Shown one piece after another: positions 1 to 11,879 of a stretch of 64,000 nt of DNA (within the stretch, counting starts at the first letter, position 1; each line of letters starts with the position of its first letter). The notes under the pieces were generated by a model. That model ran no database searches and was not told the DNA's origin. It saw only the letters and a program-made list of their open reading frames with translations. The DNA comes from Takashimella koratensis (Eukaryota; Basidiomycota; Tremellomycetes; Trichosporonales; Tetragoniomycetaceae): contig BCKT01000011.1 in the NCBI GenBank assembly GCA_003116875.1, positions 999,771 to 1,063,770 of the forward strand, read 5' to 3'. The position numbers and the translations under genes are program-made.

Positions 1-1860
1 GTGTATGGCTGTGAAAGCGTGTGTAGTCTGATACGACGAGATACGTGTGAAGTCGAGAGTGGTCACAACGGTGAGATGGGAGAGGGGAAAGGTAGATATA
101 TATGTTGTCGATACGAGTTGACGAGATTCGAAGGCGAGTGTGTATGGATGGATGGATGGTTTGGCAATGACGAAGAGGAAGGATGGGTTGCGTTAAGGCG
201 AAGGTTGGTGGTGGGCGTTGGGCGCACGGGCGCACGGGGGAGATGTGTACGAGGGACGGGTGAGTGGATGGGATGAAAGCAAAGGGGAAGAGGGAAGAGG
301 GTAGAGTTGAAAGAGGTTGAGGAGGTATCGAGCAGTGAGCAAAGAGAAAGAGGGAAAGAAGGCGGAGGGAGGTGGATGATGACCTCAAAGGGGGTGCGGG
401 AAGAGGGAGAGAGAGAGAGAGATTGTTTGGCAGGTGATTGCCTATTGACGCGGATGAGAGCCAGTTATCGCCTGTCCGTGGCTGCAGCCGTCATTGGCCG
501 TCATGACACTGTCTGCACGATAACTCTTGCCTGGGCGGTGCCCGTTTCACTGTCAGGCTACGCTCAGACGCTCATGGATGCAGCCATGCAGCCGTCCTGG
601 TGATTGTGGCTAGAACCGCAATGGTCTATGGTGGTATGCTTGCTTTGCCTATGCCCACGGCCAAAGGACGAGTACGAAGACCTATGACGTCGGAGGACAG
701 GGTCACTCACACAGGGCGCAACAGGGAAATCCCCAGGACCTGCCCTCGCCCGTTCCTCTGCCTTTGCGCCAGGCCACCCTCCTCCCTCCCTCCTCTCTAT
801 TCCCCCTCCCCCTCCCCCGTTCCCCGTCCCCCCTCCCCTCCCTCTCCCCTCGCAATCAAGCCCTTCTTTCATCTCCCCTTTCATTGCCTTTCGTTCATTT
901 CACTGCTCGCCCTCGCGCCCTGCTTTCACGGAAAGAGTTTAAAAACCTCCTCATCCTCCCAGGACCCAAGAGTCGTCGTCTTCCTTTACTGGACTGGGTC
1001 ACAGTCTCTGTCGTTCACTTTTCAAGACCCGTCCCGTACGGAAGGCAGTCCTCGACACCCTTGTCGTCTTCTTCTCCAGTCATCCTACAACCCCTTCGCA
1101 TCCTCTTCTCGTTGCATCATACGTAGGCGTGACAGCCGTGACAAACGCGCCCATCAAGCGTTGCCTGCATCTCGCCCGTACTTCCAATGTGAGGCCTCGG
1201 ACACTTTTCATAAAAGTCAGAGACAACAAGACACCGGGAGTCAAGCGAGACCTACGATGGCCCCGGCGACAATCGGGTAGGAAAACGAAAACCCAAACAA
1301 ACTTCCTGGCCCTTCCCCTTGATTTCTTCCCACTTACCCTTGCCCACTCGTGATCCTTCTTTCTCGCCATCCCCCTTGTTCGGTTCCTGTCTCGCCGTCT
1401 CTTCTTCGCTGCTCTCTCGGTTCGCCTCCTGGTTGCGCGATACCTGCGGGAGAGTCCAGCGCTACGGCTTGAACAAGGGATAGCCTCATGACCCGTGAAC
1501 CCGTCCCTCTCGTCAGAATCTCCTTCCTCCCTTGCGACCTGAGAACCTAAATCCCGACGGCCAAGGCCGTTTCCTTTTTTATTTCGTGGAAGAAAGGGGA
1601 TATGACGTCACAATCTTCATGACGCAAATGCTACCTCGGGGTTTTTGGCCCTGCCAGCGTCTCATGTGGCAACCACGAGGCGGCGTTACCGTTCGGAAGG
1701 ACTGAGCCTTCAATTGAGATCACTTGAATGCCCTGCTATAAAATGCATGAGAACAATCTATTAGATCCCCTATCTACTCTGTGACAACGTGGGATTGAGC
1801 TGAGACCTCGAGCGTCTCCTCTCACAGTCGATCAACATCACGCTGAGGGTCAGGACAAGC
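1..1860. other. Region without a recognisable gene
   Basis: Both strands hold only short ORFs of biased composition (GA-rich at 1-430, polypyrimidine at 770-900 and 1300-1400). I recognised no domain, tRNA or transposon. A TATAAA at 1737-1742 lies about 120 bp before the ATG at 1861 and could serve that ORF. Confidence 0.5.
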
Positions 1861-2277
1861 ATGCTAAATGACCTTCGTTATCCCTTGCGCAGAAGGCATG
1901 GACTAATCGAGGCCTTTCACAATTGGAACAGACCCATGAAGGAGATTGGGTTTCGAGGTTTCAATCAACTCCTTGCCAGGGGTAATGGAATGATCCACGA
2001 GGGGCAACTTGGTCCTGTCAATCGACCAAGGCGGTTTACGACAGCGATGTACGCGGTCTCTCTCGGAACAGGCTGTTATGCGGCCGCAGTACCTGCCCAT
2101 GGGTTTGTCGTCGCAACCGGTATCCAATCTCGTGGGGAAAGGGTATGCATCAACACGCGTGGCGCTCGCATGGTCGGTTACTTTAGCAGAGATCCCGAGC
2201 CAGTCGACACAGATCGACCTCTCCTCCCTGAGTATGTAATTGAGGCCTTCGCCGGCGCCGTTGGCGATAGGCTTTAG
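1861..2277 (+). CDS. Hypothetical ORF, 138 aa, possible gene or relic
   Basis: An uninterrupted ORF starts at an ATG 119 bp after a TATAAA box and runs to a TAG. The product is basic and mixed in composition, with no domain I recognise. A second plus frame over 2009-2239 is also open and contains the residues LAEIPSQ, which recall a loop of MFS sugar transporters, so this may instead be a decayed transporter fragment. It ends about 110 bp before the stop codon of the convergent copper amine oxidase. Coding status is uncertain. Confidence 0.25.
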   Translation: MLNDLRYPLRRRHGLIEAFHNWNRPMKEIGFRGFNQLLARGNGMIHEGQLGPVNRPRRFTTAMYAVSLGTGCYAAAVPAHGFVVATGIQSRGERVCINTRGARMVGYFSRDPEPVDTDRPLLPEYVIEAFAGAVGDRL

Positions 2278-2390
2278 CCTGTATCAGAACGCACTAGTCG
2301 AGAACCTGAATCCAAACGCCCTACACGCAATATTCTGATTACATCCATGACAATGATACTGATACTGATGAGACAAGCATGATAAGAACT

Positions 2391-4850
2391 CTACATTCCG
2401 TTTCCTTCTGGCTCGACAGCCGCCCCTGAGCTGCAGCAAGAACTCGCCAAGTCGACGGTGGCGCTCTTGTTGAACGACTGGTTTGACAGGGGCACATCGA
2501 GCGCCGGGTTCTCCTCGAAGAAGTTGCCTGGGGTAATTAGCACCATACCTCGCGACCTTGCAGCCTCGCTGCAACTTACATGGCTTCAAAGAGATCATGT
2601 GTGTCTCGACAGGCATCACGGGGAAGTCCTCCACTCGAGGAATGTGGGTAAGGGCAAACGTGTGCCAGAGAACGACGTCGGTGTTGTCCACGTTGTCGCC
2701 GCGGCCGGCGTACGACTCGAGCCCCTTGGCGTTTCCATTCGATTGGTTGGTGTAGTTTCCAGCCGCGAACAGCTCACCGTCTCGGTACGACGTGACCCAG
2801 ATGTGGTGTTGCGTGAAGGGTGCGCGCTTGGCGATGATTCCACCCTTGTACGCAAGTCGCATCTGGCTTGGGTGAGGGACGAGCTTGTACGAGACTGGAG
2901 ACATGGATATGGGGTTGATCTTGTTCGGGTTGGTGAGTTTGAAGATTCGGCCAGTAAGTGGATTGGCATCGGCGAAACCAGCTTTGGTGATGGGTGTGCG
3001 CTCAACGACAAAGCCGATACCATGCTCGTCTTCAAGTCCTTGCTCGACCGAGACCACGTCCTCTTGGACGATGGTGTTGTCGTCGCCGTCGATGGAGGGG
3101 TCTGCGCGGTATCAGTACCTTGTCGTGGAGATTATAAAGCACTTACCAATGCGGATGTTAACAAAGTGCTGGTGAGAGGGGCCGAAGACTCCCGGGGCAA
3201 CGACAGTTCCGTAAGGAGACTTCTTGCCCTTGTCGATCGGGCTCGTCGAGAGGATACCAGTCGCACGCGACTCGAGGTGGACACCACCGGCCTGGTCAAA
3301 CTGCCATGCGAAGCTGTAAACCCAGTCAGCTCCCCCTCGAGTCTGGTTCAACGAGGTACTCACATGTAATCGTAGTTTCCAACCGTGAGCTACGTTTGGG
3401 TCAGACACTTGTCTTACTTTCATCAAGACCGATGGTAACTTGGGCTACTCACGATGGTCTGGAGAATAAGAAGACGCTGACGAACAACAGCAGCCCGGCC
3501 GGTGGGAGTGTTGGTGTGCTTCCACAAGATACCATTGTCTTGCTCATGGCAGCAGATAACACTTCACTCGTCAGTCCTGCCCACCCTTCCATCATGCCCT
3601 GACTCACTTCTTCATGGGTCGGGCAACACCTTGAGAGCTGACTTCTGCGGCATCAAAGTACTTCATCAACCCTAAACAGTCGCACCCGTTCTCGAGCGAG
3701 TTGGCGGACCGTCCGAGTCCAATGTCTCCGAAGTCGAATACCTGCTTGAGGTGGAGAGGCGGGCGGGGATCGGCGTAGGGGACGTGCATCTCGCTCAGCG
3801 AGAGTCGGTAGAAGACTCGGCGGCCGTCATAGGAGACATCGTGAAGGACAGGGCCCTCGCGGTAGCTGCTCTATGTCAACTCAAGCTCGGTCTGCAGAGA
3901 AAGGGCTGACATACTTGAACGAAACGCGGAATCGCCACTTCTGCCACTGAACCAGCCCGCCGTCTACAGTGAAGCTCGCTCCGTCAGGCTGGTTGACGTG
4001 AAGCGCCTTAAGGTCCTCCCTTGTCGACCCGCCCCGGAGCTCGGGGAAGAATTCGGCGCTCTTGTACCCTTCGGTCGGGTTCGTCTTTGGTCCCGTGTGG
4101 AGTGTGCGCCCATCCTCATCCGAGCCAGTGTAGCAGTACGTGATGTTGGTCACCTTCTTTTCCCAGAGGTCCCAGAAGACGACGAGCGGGAGGGGGAACC
4201 CCCAGTGGTTAGAGTCCGGCGAGTTGTTGGCCGGGTTACGGTGATAGAGTGTGTAAAAGACTTTTCGGTCACTGGGCTTGTCGTCCTCTGCGCCTGCGGG
4301 CCAGACTTGTGGAACGACGATGGTGCCTTCCGGCAAGCCGAGCTGGACGATGGCGGCCTTGACCTCCGGAGCCTCGATCATGAGCCCCTTGGCCTCGTTC
4401 AGCTCGTCTCGGTCAAGGGGAGCATGGTGCTCAGTCACGATGAAGCTGTTGATCTCCTTGCTTTGGTCGAGGTCGATAGTGGCCTCCACCAACGCCCGGG
4501 TTTCAATGACGAAGAAGAGGATGTCGATCTCACGTGCCGGTCGAGCAGGGAGTGGCTTGCCCTCTCGCTCCGCGTTCAAGTAAGGCAGTAGCACCGCCTT
4601 TGCCTAGAAAGAGGTTAACATGGGGACCGATCAGTGGGGTGGTTTGGTGGCTTACCGGCTCTCGGACAACGCAGTGCTTGATCCAGAGGTGGTCGGTTGG
4701 CCGGTTGGCTTTAACGATCCGAACCGTGGCGTCGATCTCAGCGACGGTGATCGTGTCGAGCGGGTGCTTGGCGACCTTTTGAGCCTTGAGGCTAGGCTCA
4801 GAAGAGGTCAAGCCGGACTTGGCGGCCAGTTCGGACAAAGAGAGGACCAT
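2391..4850 (-). CDS. Copper-containing primary amine oxidase
   Basis: This enzyme oxidatively deaminates primary amines to aldehyde, ammonia and H2O2 using topaquinone and copper. The start is ATG at 4848-4850 ([13 protein letters not shown]); N-terminal domains follow. The catalytic-base motif PYADPRPP lies near 3775. The topaquinone motif TVGNYDY is at about 3366-3386, with the modified Tyr codon at 3372-3374. Copper ligands are HQH near 3160 ([10 protein letters not shown]) and the His of [11 protein letters not shown], which fits the family's second signature. The last exon is reached by an intron after MISLKP and gives [19 protein letters not shown], ending at TAG 2391-2393. Several introns split the gene, for example around 3869-3913 and 4605-4656. 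Length near 680 aa is normal and all key residues are present. It shares a 428 bp divergent promoter with the FMN oxidase. No PTS1 tripeptide is visible. Substrate cannot be assigned. Confidence 0.93.
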
Positions 4851-5278
4851 GGTGATGTTCGAGTGAGATGAGAGTAGGTCGATGAGATGAGAGATGCAGA
4901 CTTGCATTGAGATTTTATCAATACATCGAAATCCCAAGCTTCGGCCACTCCGATGATCGTACCGGTTATCGATATCTCGATTCCAAATTCCCTAGCCTAA
5001 AACACGGCGACTCCGAGAACCAAAATATCTCCGGAGCTCAGACTGACAGACGGGCGGAGCCGTGTCAGTCCAACGCGGCACGTCCGCGCACCAACAACGC
5101 GCATGGGCGACCCGAGTCGATTTACGATTGGACAAGGCCCACCAATGGCTCGCCTGCGCGCCCGCTCAGTGCGTTGGACATGGAGGTACTAAAGTCGTAG
5201 TAAGACGGTGAAAATCCCCCTCCTTCACTTATTTCTTGTATTTCTTTTCAACACTTAAATACCGAGCCAACACGAATC
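4851..5278. promoter_or_regulatory. Bidirectional promoter between amine oxidase and hydroxyacid oxidase
   Basis: The 428 bp region separates two divergent start codons. TTATCA (reverse TGATAA) at 4915-4920 and TTATCG (reverse CGATAA) at 4966-4971 match the HGATAR consensus bound by fungal GATA nitrogen regulators. Such sites are common by chance, so nitrogen control is an inference supported mainly by the functions of the flanking genes. Confidence 0.4.
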
Positions 5279-6751
5279 ATGAACCGACAGTCGAAGCGTG
5301 ACTCTAAAGTCGTCTGCATTGCAGACTTGCAAATCGAAGGAACCAAGAAGCTTCCCAGACACATTGGGGAGTTTTACAATGAGGGGTCAATGGACCTTAT
5401 CACGTGAGCAAGAGAGTTTCGAGTGAGCGCTTACCAGTTGGCAGTCTTCGGGACAATGTTGCTGCGTTTGATCGATTCCGTCTCCGCCCTCGAGTTGGAC
5501 GGGATGTGACTACGGTGGACTCCTCCGTCAAGATCTGGGGATCAACCGTGAGTCTGTGATTGGTGCGGTGACTGAACATCCAGTCACCCCTTCCATTTGG
5601 GTTTTCGCCGACAGCGATGCACAAGCTGGCGCATCCCGAAGGAGAAGTGGCAACTTCCACTGCTGCCGCTCGTGCTGGGGTCCCAATGATCCTCTCGCAC
5701 TACTCAAACACCTCAATTGAAGACGTTGTCAAGACAGGTGAAGGGTACGGTAATGCTTACGCTATGCAACTCTGCATGGTCACCGATTGGGACACCAACA
5801 TTGGCATCCTTCGTCGTGCTGAACGTAAGTGAAACTCTCGGGACATCAAGCCTCTGTTAGCGTATCATGTTCTCAACCTCGTTCAGGGGCGGGTTGCAAA
5901 GCCTTTATCGTCACGATGGACACGGCTTCGCTTGGCCGCCGGTTGAACGAGTACCGCAACAATTTTACTCTCCCTGAAGACCTCGACTTCCCCAACATGC
6001 CGGAAGGCGTCGACGTCCACAACATGGTCCAAGATGATCCCAGGATGACTTATAACAAGGCTGGAACCTGGGATGTTATCAAGAAATTTATCGCTTCAAC
6101 CCACCTCGACGTGTTTCTGAAAGGCAGTAAGTCTTCCTGATAAGCGGTCTGCTGTATCATCGACCTCAGTTTCGTCCTTAACAAACCTTCATTATAGTAT
6201 TGACCGCCGAGGATGCGCTCGAGGCTCTTGAGACTGGTGCAAAGGGTATAATCGTATCCAATCATGGTGGAAGGCAACTGGATACTGCTGTATCTGCCAT
6301 CGACGCCTTGCCCGAAGTCGTTCAAGCAATCGGGGGGAGAATTCAAGTCCACTTGGACTCGGGTGTCCGTCGAGGCTCCGACATCTTCAAGGCATTGGCA
6401 CTCGGTGCAGACTTCTGCTGGCTCGGCCGAGCAGCTATCTGGGGTATCGCTGTAGGTTCTAGTCACTTCCTGCTTGATATCATGGAGTGATAGAGGCGAG
6501 CTGATTTGAGTCAGTACAACGGCGCCGAGGGTGCTGAACTCGCACTTCGTTTGCTTGAAGACGAACTCCGCACGACCATGTCTCTCTGCGGCTGTGCGAA
6601 GATCGAAGATATCTCCCTCTCCCACCTCGGCAGACTGGACGCCAATGGCCAGTTCAAGGCAATTCAGTACGACATGCCCTCCGTCCCGCTTCCCAACGCC
6701 GCCGTTGAACACACCGAGGACTTCAAGGTCTCTCAGTTGGTCAGGGGTTGA
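5279..6751 (+). CDS. FMN-dependent (S)-2-hydroxyacid oxidase/dehydrogenase
   Basis: The protein belongs to the glycolate oxidase / lactate oxidase family, which converts L-2-hydroxy acids to 2-oxo acids with FMN, often giving H2O2. The start ATG is at 5279-5281 (MNRQSKRDSKVVCIADLQ). Exons then encode KIWGST and PFGFSPTAMHKLAHPEGE, followed by the barrel. The signature SNHGGRQLD near 6260 carries the catalytic His and substrate-binding Arg, and HLDSGVRRGSDIFKALALG is the FMN phosphate loop. The C-terminus is QLVRG, stop at 6749-6751. Introns lie at about 5403-5450, 5550-5582, 5824-5886, 6126-6198 and 6451-6515. There is no N-terminal cytochrome b5 domain, so it is not flavocytochrome b2. Glycolate, lactate and longer-chain hydroxy acids cannot be told apart here. 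It is divergent from the amine oxidase and convergent with the truncated permease. Confidence 0.92.
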
Positions 6752-7193
6752 CTAATGTTAGACTCGCTGTGGTTTAGAGATGTACTATGTACTTGAATGC
6801 ATCGTTAAGAAGTTACATTGATGCTCATGGCGTAATAAGCAAGCGATTGAGCCCCCAAGTCAATCTCTTTTGTTCGGTTTCATCAACTTGAGAGAGAGCA
6901 TTCTGGATTTTGCTCACAGGTCGATTACTAATGTCTTTGAAGAGATTCTCCACAACTCCCATCCTTTGGGTGCAGCATCACAGATCAAAACGTTTGCATG
7001 ATAAAAATGACAACGACAATCTCACGATCAATGCCAATCTCTGAATCAAACCCAAATACTAAAAAAAATCTCTTCCCAAATCGGATCAAAGTACTGATCA
7101 CTTTCTTTAATCTCATTCTCAGTTCGTGTATCTATGTTTTCATTCTTCCGCCCAGTCCACCATCGTCATTTTCGTCACCAATTTCGTCCTCTT
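6752..7193. other. Convergent intergenic region
   Basis: The region lies between the stop codons of the FMN oxidase (+) and the permease (-). It is AT-richer than its surroundings and presumably holds both 3' UTRs. No gene is seen. Confidence 0.6.
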
Positions 7194-8735
7194 TCATCCC
7201 CACAAGGGAGCGACGTTGCCGGTAGTATCAACGATCGGGCCGTCGTCTTGAAGTACCTCATCGAGACCCGTTGTGACGTCGATTTCCTCGATCGGTCGGG
7301 GCCAGAGTTTACCAGAGTAGATCTTGTGGCCGATGTGAGGAACGAGGAAGCATGCAATGGACAGGTAAGCGAAGAGGAAGTCGGTGATCGCCCAGTGACC
7401 CTTGACGAAGACCGCAAAGCCGTTGGTCTAATAAGTGAAAAAAGCTCGTCAGTCCAAAAAATGATCAAAGGGGAGATAAATCTTACCAGAAGAATGACAA
7501 AATAGCCAATCATAGAGATCCACGACATGATGAGTTGGCCCCTGATTCGGAACGGTAACTGGTCTCGAGAGAAGCCCTGGAGCGCAATGGCTTTGTACCA
7601 TCGGATGTAGATGACGTTGAACAGGCCAAAGAGAAGCAGGTTTCCTGAACCGGTCAAGTTGGTGATCCAATTAGACACGGTTGCCGACGAGTTGGAGACA
7701 CTGAGGAACGAGAGCGCCGCGACGGCCATGATGATAATGGCGCAGTAGATGGGGACACCGCGCCCTGTCTTTTGAAGGAACTTGGGTGCCGAACCAGAGA
7801 GCGCCATTCCGTACAGACTTCGAGAGGCAGAGAAGCAGTTGGCGACACCGGTGGACAAAGCGGAGGTCATGATTACCGCGTTGATGATATGGGGAAGAGC
7901 GGGGATCTTCATTCTCACGGCGGCAATGACGAAGGGCGAAGACCCAGCGCCCAAAGACGAGCCGCCGAGGTCAGGGTCGTTGTAAGGGACCTGAACTGTC
8001 AGCTGGGAAAAGAAAGAGGTAAGTAGACTCACCAGAATACCGATGGCGAGGATACCGAAGACGTAGAAAACAATGAGTCGGACAATGACGCGCTTGAAAA
8101 CTGACGGCATGACCTTGCGCGGGTTCTTCGCCTCGGCACCAGCGTTGGAGATGTAGTCTGGACCACCGTAGGCGAAAGCGGCCTGGACGAGGGTAGACCA
8201 GAAACCCGCAAACCGACCGAGGGAGCCAGTTGTTAAGTACTCGTTCATAGACCCCGGGTTGTTCCAGTATCGGAACCCAAAAGCATCGTGTTGCGGGTTC
8301 CCACCACTCATGGTGATCACTGAGAAGCAGTCAGTTTGGTGGCTGCTCAGCGAGCCAATCAGGAGACGACGTACCTGTGAAAAAGTAAGAGACCAATGAT
8401 GAGGGGAACTTTGAAGATGGACAACCAGAATTCGCCTTCCCCAAAGTGCCTCGACCCAAGGAGGTTCTAAAATTATCTTCAGCACCAGGCCGTACACAAC
8501 GAGATGAAATGAGGCGACTTACCAGAGCAAAGATGATAGCGATGGTGATGGCGCACCAGGCGTCATCAATCGAAGTTTTCCAGAAATTAACCATACTAGC
8601 GACAGCCGAGATCTCCGCAGCGACGACACAAGCAGCGTTGTAGACGTACAACCAACCGAGAGCGAAACTGAACGACTCGAACCTCAACTCTTTGGTCGAA
8701 GCGATATGTGTAAGTCTAGGTCCGAGACTCACTAA
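7194..8735 (-). pseudogene. Amino-acid permease (APC family) lacking its 5' end
   Basis: The reading is typical of fungal amino-acid permeases from about TM3 onward: FALGWLYVYNAACVVAAEIS, then exons containing FAYGGPDYISNAGAEAKNPR, ASRSLYGMALSGSAPKFLQK and NLTGSGNLLLFGLFNVIYIR, and a C-terminus with PIEEIDVTTGLDEVLQDDGP and NVAPLWG, stop TGA at 7194-7196. Introns with GT-AG borders lie near 7433-7485, 7990-8033, 8320-8385 and 8468-8520. Family members begin with about 110-130 residues (cytosolic tail, TM1, TM2, start of TM3). I could not find these in any minus frame between 8735 and 9860, where a different gene lies in the opposite direction. The rest of the frame is undamaged, which suggests a recent loss or an assembly join. 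Substrate is unknown. Confidence 0.72.
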
Positions 8736-9430
8736 GCCGGGTGGGCAATTGCTGAACCTATACTAGTCTTCGTCTACCGCGTGTTGTCGGCATCAAGGTC
8801 GTTGTTGAGTTGTCATCTCCTCGCGAGAGCACACAAGGACAAGATCCAAGTTGAAGAATGTCGAAGTTCGGTCCAAGCAGCTTCCATGCTCTTGCACCGT
8901 TTCGTTACCATCTTCCCTGCTGCCTTGGGTGCTGCCGAAACCCTCGACGAGACGTGCCGCGGTGAGTCTCCCCCCTCCTTGCCCCTCACCCCTAGAGCTC
9001 TATCCCCTCGGATCCTGTCACTGACTCTCTCTAGTCTTCGGCATGCGAATCGAGAAAGCCCAAGTGGTGTTCGGGACAGGAGGTCAGAAAACACTATGGT
9101 ACCGTCCCTTAGCCCTTCGTCATGCCAAATCAGGTCGTAGCCCCAATCTATCCCTCCAGAACGCAGAGATCTCTCAAGAAGACCTCCTAGCCCTCGGGTT
9201 GACCATGGCGCCGAATCCTGATCCAACTCCGTCGCTCATGCCCAATCTCTTTAGCGAGGGAGACGATCTGTAAGTGGTCCACCACCCACCACCCACCTCT
9301 CAGTGTCCACCATAGCGGCTGTGCCCATTTGAGATCGTTCACTGACCATCGTAGGACTAGTCCTGATTCAGCACTGCTTTCATCTTGGTTGTCAAGTCAA
9401 AATGCTACTGGCCAATTCTGGACGTTGTAA
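8736..9430 (+). pseudogene. 3' fragment of a spliced gene, possibly a fungal transcription factor
   Basis: Three exons join in frame. The first is open from about 8736 (..ILVFVYRVLSASRSLLSCH..LLHRFVTIFPAALGAAETLDETCR). A GT-AG intron at about 8961-9032 leads to VFGMRIEKAQVVFGTGGQK. A second intron at about 9270-9355 leads to LTSPDSALLSSWLSSQNATG, ending in TAA at 9428-9430. The style (helical segment, then a polar C-terminal tail ending in aromatic residues) resembles the end of fungal Zn2Cys6 regulators, but no DNA-binding domain is present, so this identity is an inference. No plausible start codon or 5' exon lies upstream; the truncated permease begins there instead, head to head. Confidence 0.45.
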
Positions 9431-9859
9431 GCCTCCATCAGTTCATTGTAGTTTTGTATCACGTCGCGCCGGCAGGTGACTTCTATTCGCCCCCGGCTAC
9501 CCGGCCTGAACCCATCATCGTACCACTTGTGATTCCTGGATGCAATAATCATCCTCTTGATCTCTGAAGACCTTGCCCTACTTAAACACCGCTCCATCCA
9601 ACGCATCCAACAGACCCGCTTCGACTCGTTGACCTCGCCTATAGACTCGGGTATTTTCAGTGGAGGTTTCGGAGTGTCCGCTAGTTTGAATCTCTCGGCG
9701 ACTCCGAGAACTCTGGGCGGTGGTTATCCCGATCGGGTTAACGATAGTGGTCCGCCATATATACGCCCACCGAGGTCTAGCGTTACCGCCGACGCCTGTA
9801 TCCCCCACCTCACCACCAGTCCTACACGCACCTCTGTTCCTTGCTCAAGTACAAGCAAC
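9431..9859. other. Promoter region of the 2-hydroxyacid dehydrogenase
   Basis: No gene is seen between the end of the regulator-like fragment and the ATG at 9860. Short ORFs on both strands have no recognisable features. Confidence 0.5.
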
Positions 9860-11458
9860 ATGGTTTCTGAAAGCAAGTTGGTCCTTGAGCATCTCCTCCT
9901 GAGCGGAGAGTTCCCGGAGAGCCAGCTCGATCGTATGCGCGAGGTACGTCGGTTCCTCCGTTCCCTTCTCTTCCTTTTGTCTGGTTCCCAGGCGCTCAGC
10001 GGTGCTTGGGGAAAGACGTATGCTAACCTGATCGTGGGGAATAGTCCTACGCGTCGGTTTACTACAACCCGGACCCAAAGACGCCCGTCCCAGCTGAGGT
10101 TTTGGCCAAGGTCGACACATTCTGCTGCCACAACCGGACCGGTTTCCCTTCCTGTATGAAATCATTGGACGAGATGTCCAACCTCAAGTTTATCCAGGTC
10201 TCGGCGACCGGTGTGGACAGGATCATGTGAGTGGGAGTCCGAGTTCGCGGGCAAGGGCAACTGGCTGACATGAACAGGCGCCAGGACCCGATCGCGACGG
10301 CGACCCCCGAACGCCTCGCTTCACTGACGTTCGCCAACTCGGCTGGAGGCTACGTGAGCACTATACCCGAGGCACAAACTAACCCCTCAGTCCACTCAGA
10401 TGAGCCACTTTGTCCTCAACTACATCACTGGGCTATACAACTCGATCCCTACCATGATCTACCTCCAGCGAGTAAGCCGGCCCTACCGTAGTATTAAGCA
10501 CAGGTGCTGATTGGGGCGTAGACTACTCGCAAGTGGGCGTCATTAGACGAGATCATGAAGGATGCTCGAAGGACTGGGATTTACGGCTCCAAGACGATCT
10601 ACGGAAAGACTTTTGGTTTCCTCGGCTACGGTGCGGTAAGTCCAACTCTTCCCCACTGATTCTCGATCATACCCGGTGCTCATCGTCTCCTAGCTTGGTC
10701 GAGAATTCGCAAGGGCGTGCTCGATTTTCCCGAAAGCGCGATTGATCGCTGCCAACACCCACGGCGACCGCAAGCCTGACGACACTGTGAGTGCAGCCTC
10801 TGTGCAAGATTAGATTTTAGGAGGTTGATGCTAAACCCCACCACAGTTCATCCTCGACGGCACTGGTGATCCCGAGTCCAAACTCCCCGAGAAGTTTTAC
10901 TCGACTGTCGACCCAGAGTCGTTGAAGCAGTTCCTCTCGGAGTGCGATGTGTTGGTTTGCTCGTTGCCTTCGACCAAGCAGACTACGCAGCTTTTGGATG
11001 CCGAGAAGCTGGGTGAGTGTCAACATGCTCTCGAACTGGATCTCTGTCTCGTTCTCCTTCTTATTCTCGTGCTGATGAGCAGGCTGGATGAAACCCGGTG
11101 GCATCTTCATCAACGTCGGTCGAGGCTCCCTTATCACTTCCGGTGAGTCCTCTATTTCTCCCACCTTTGCTTTCCACCTTCCCTAGACCCCTCGCTGACA
11201 CCGTGCGTAGAGGAAATCGTCAAAGCCGTCGACGCTCCTAACGGCCTCATGGGTGCCGCTATCGACGTGACCGAGCCCGAACCGCTGACGACCGACCACC
11301 CGATCTGGTCTCACCCCCGAATCATGATCACCCCTCACGCCTCAGGCGAGACAGAAGACAAGCTCGTTGCTTCGACCACGATCTTACTCGCAAACACGGA
11401 CCGGCTTCGTCGGGGTGAGAAACACTTCAACAACGTCAGTCTCGTCAAGGGATACTAA
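9860..11458 (+). CDS. D-isomer-specific 2-hydroxyacid dehydrogenase (NAD(P)-dependent)
   Basis: The enzyme family reversibly reduces 2-oxo acids to D-2-hydroxy acids. The start ATG is at 9860-9862 (MVSESKLVLEHLLLSGEFPE). Exons in order encode the substrate-domain lobes (FIQVSATGVDRI, FANSAGGY, MSHFVLNYITGLYNSIPT), the Rossmann nucleotide loop GFLGYGALGREFAR, SECDVLVCSLPSTKQT, GGIFINVGRGSLITS with the substrate-binding Arg, and AAIDVTEPEPL followed by MITPHASGET, which supplies the catalytic His. It ends SLVKGY at TAA 11456-11458. About eight short introns interrupt it, for example near 9942-10045, 10226-10277 and 11014-11083. It could act as a glyoxylate/hydroxypyruvate-type or broader 2-oxoacid reductase. 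It lies 421 bp before RidA in the same direction, which fits a role in oxo-acid metabolism but does not prove co-regulation. Confidence 0.9.
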
Positions 11459-11804
11459 ACAACACTTGGGGACTGCATGTATGGGTTTTGGGTGAACAAG
11501 AGCGTTAGATCCTGTAGGACGAGATAGGAAAAGAGGGGAGATAGGTGCACAGAATGTATGCAGTATGATAGTAAGCGCTTGGAGCAGCGGGACCAATACA
11601 TCCTTGTGGTTCGGGGACTCCGTTAGTTCGATAAGTAGCTTCGGAGAGCTCTGTCACGGAGACCCCTGTCAAGGTGATTTTCGGAGAGCCCTGTCATGGA
11701 CCTGGGAATTATCCCTAGACCACCTCCACCGGCCATACTTCCAGACCGAGTCAGTTGAACCTCAGATGTAGCTGTGTCGTACCCCGCCCCCCACCCAAAG
11801 GTCG

Positions 11805-11810
11805 TATAAA
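11805..11810 (+). promoter_or_regulatory. TATA box of the RidA gene
   Basis: TATAAA lies 70 bp before the RidA start codon, a normal spacing for a fungal TATA promoter with a short leader. Confidence 0.5.
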
Positions 11811-11879
11811 GACCACGCAGGGATGGATGGATTGATTCACCCCCCTCTAATCAGCTCATCATCACCAAACCTACTCATC

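Noticed and set aside
2458..3369. 303-aa plus-strand ORF
   Set aside because: It is the antisense shadow of the copper amine oxidase, whose motifs are read on the minus strand; its composition is not protein-like.
9397..9606. 69-aa minus ORF with protein-like look
   Set aside because: It is considered as a missing 5' exon of the permease, but it has no membrane segment and overlaps the spliced end of the plus-strand fragment.
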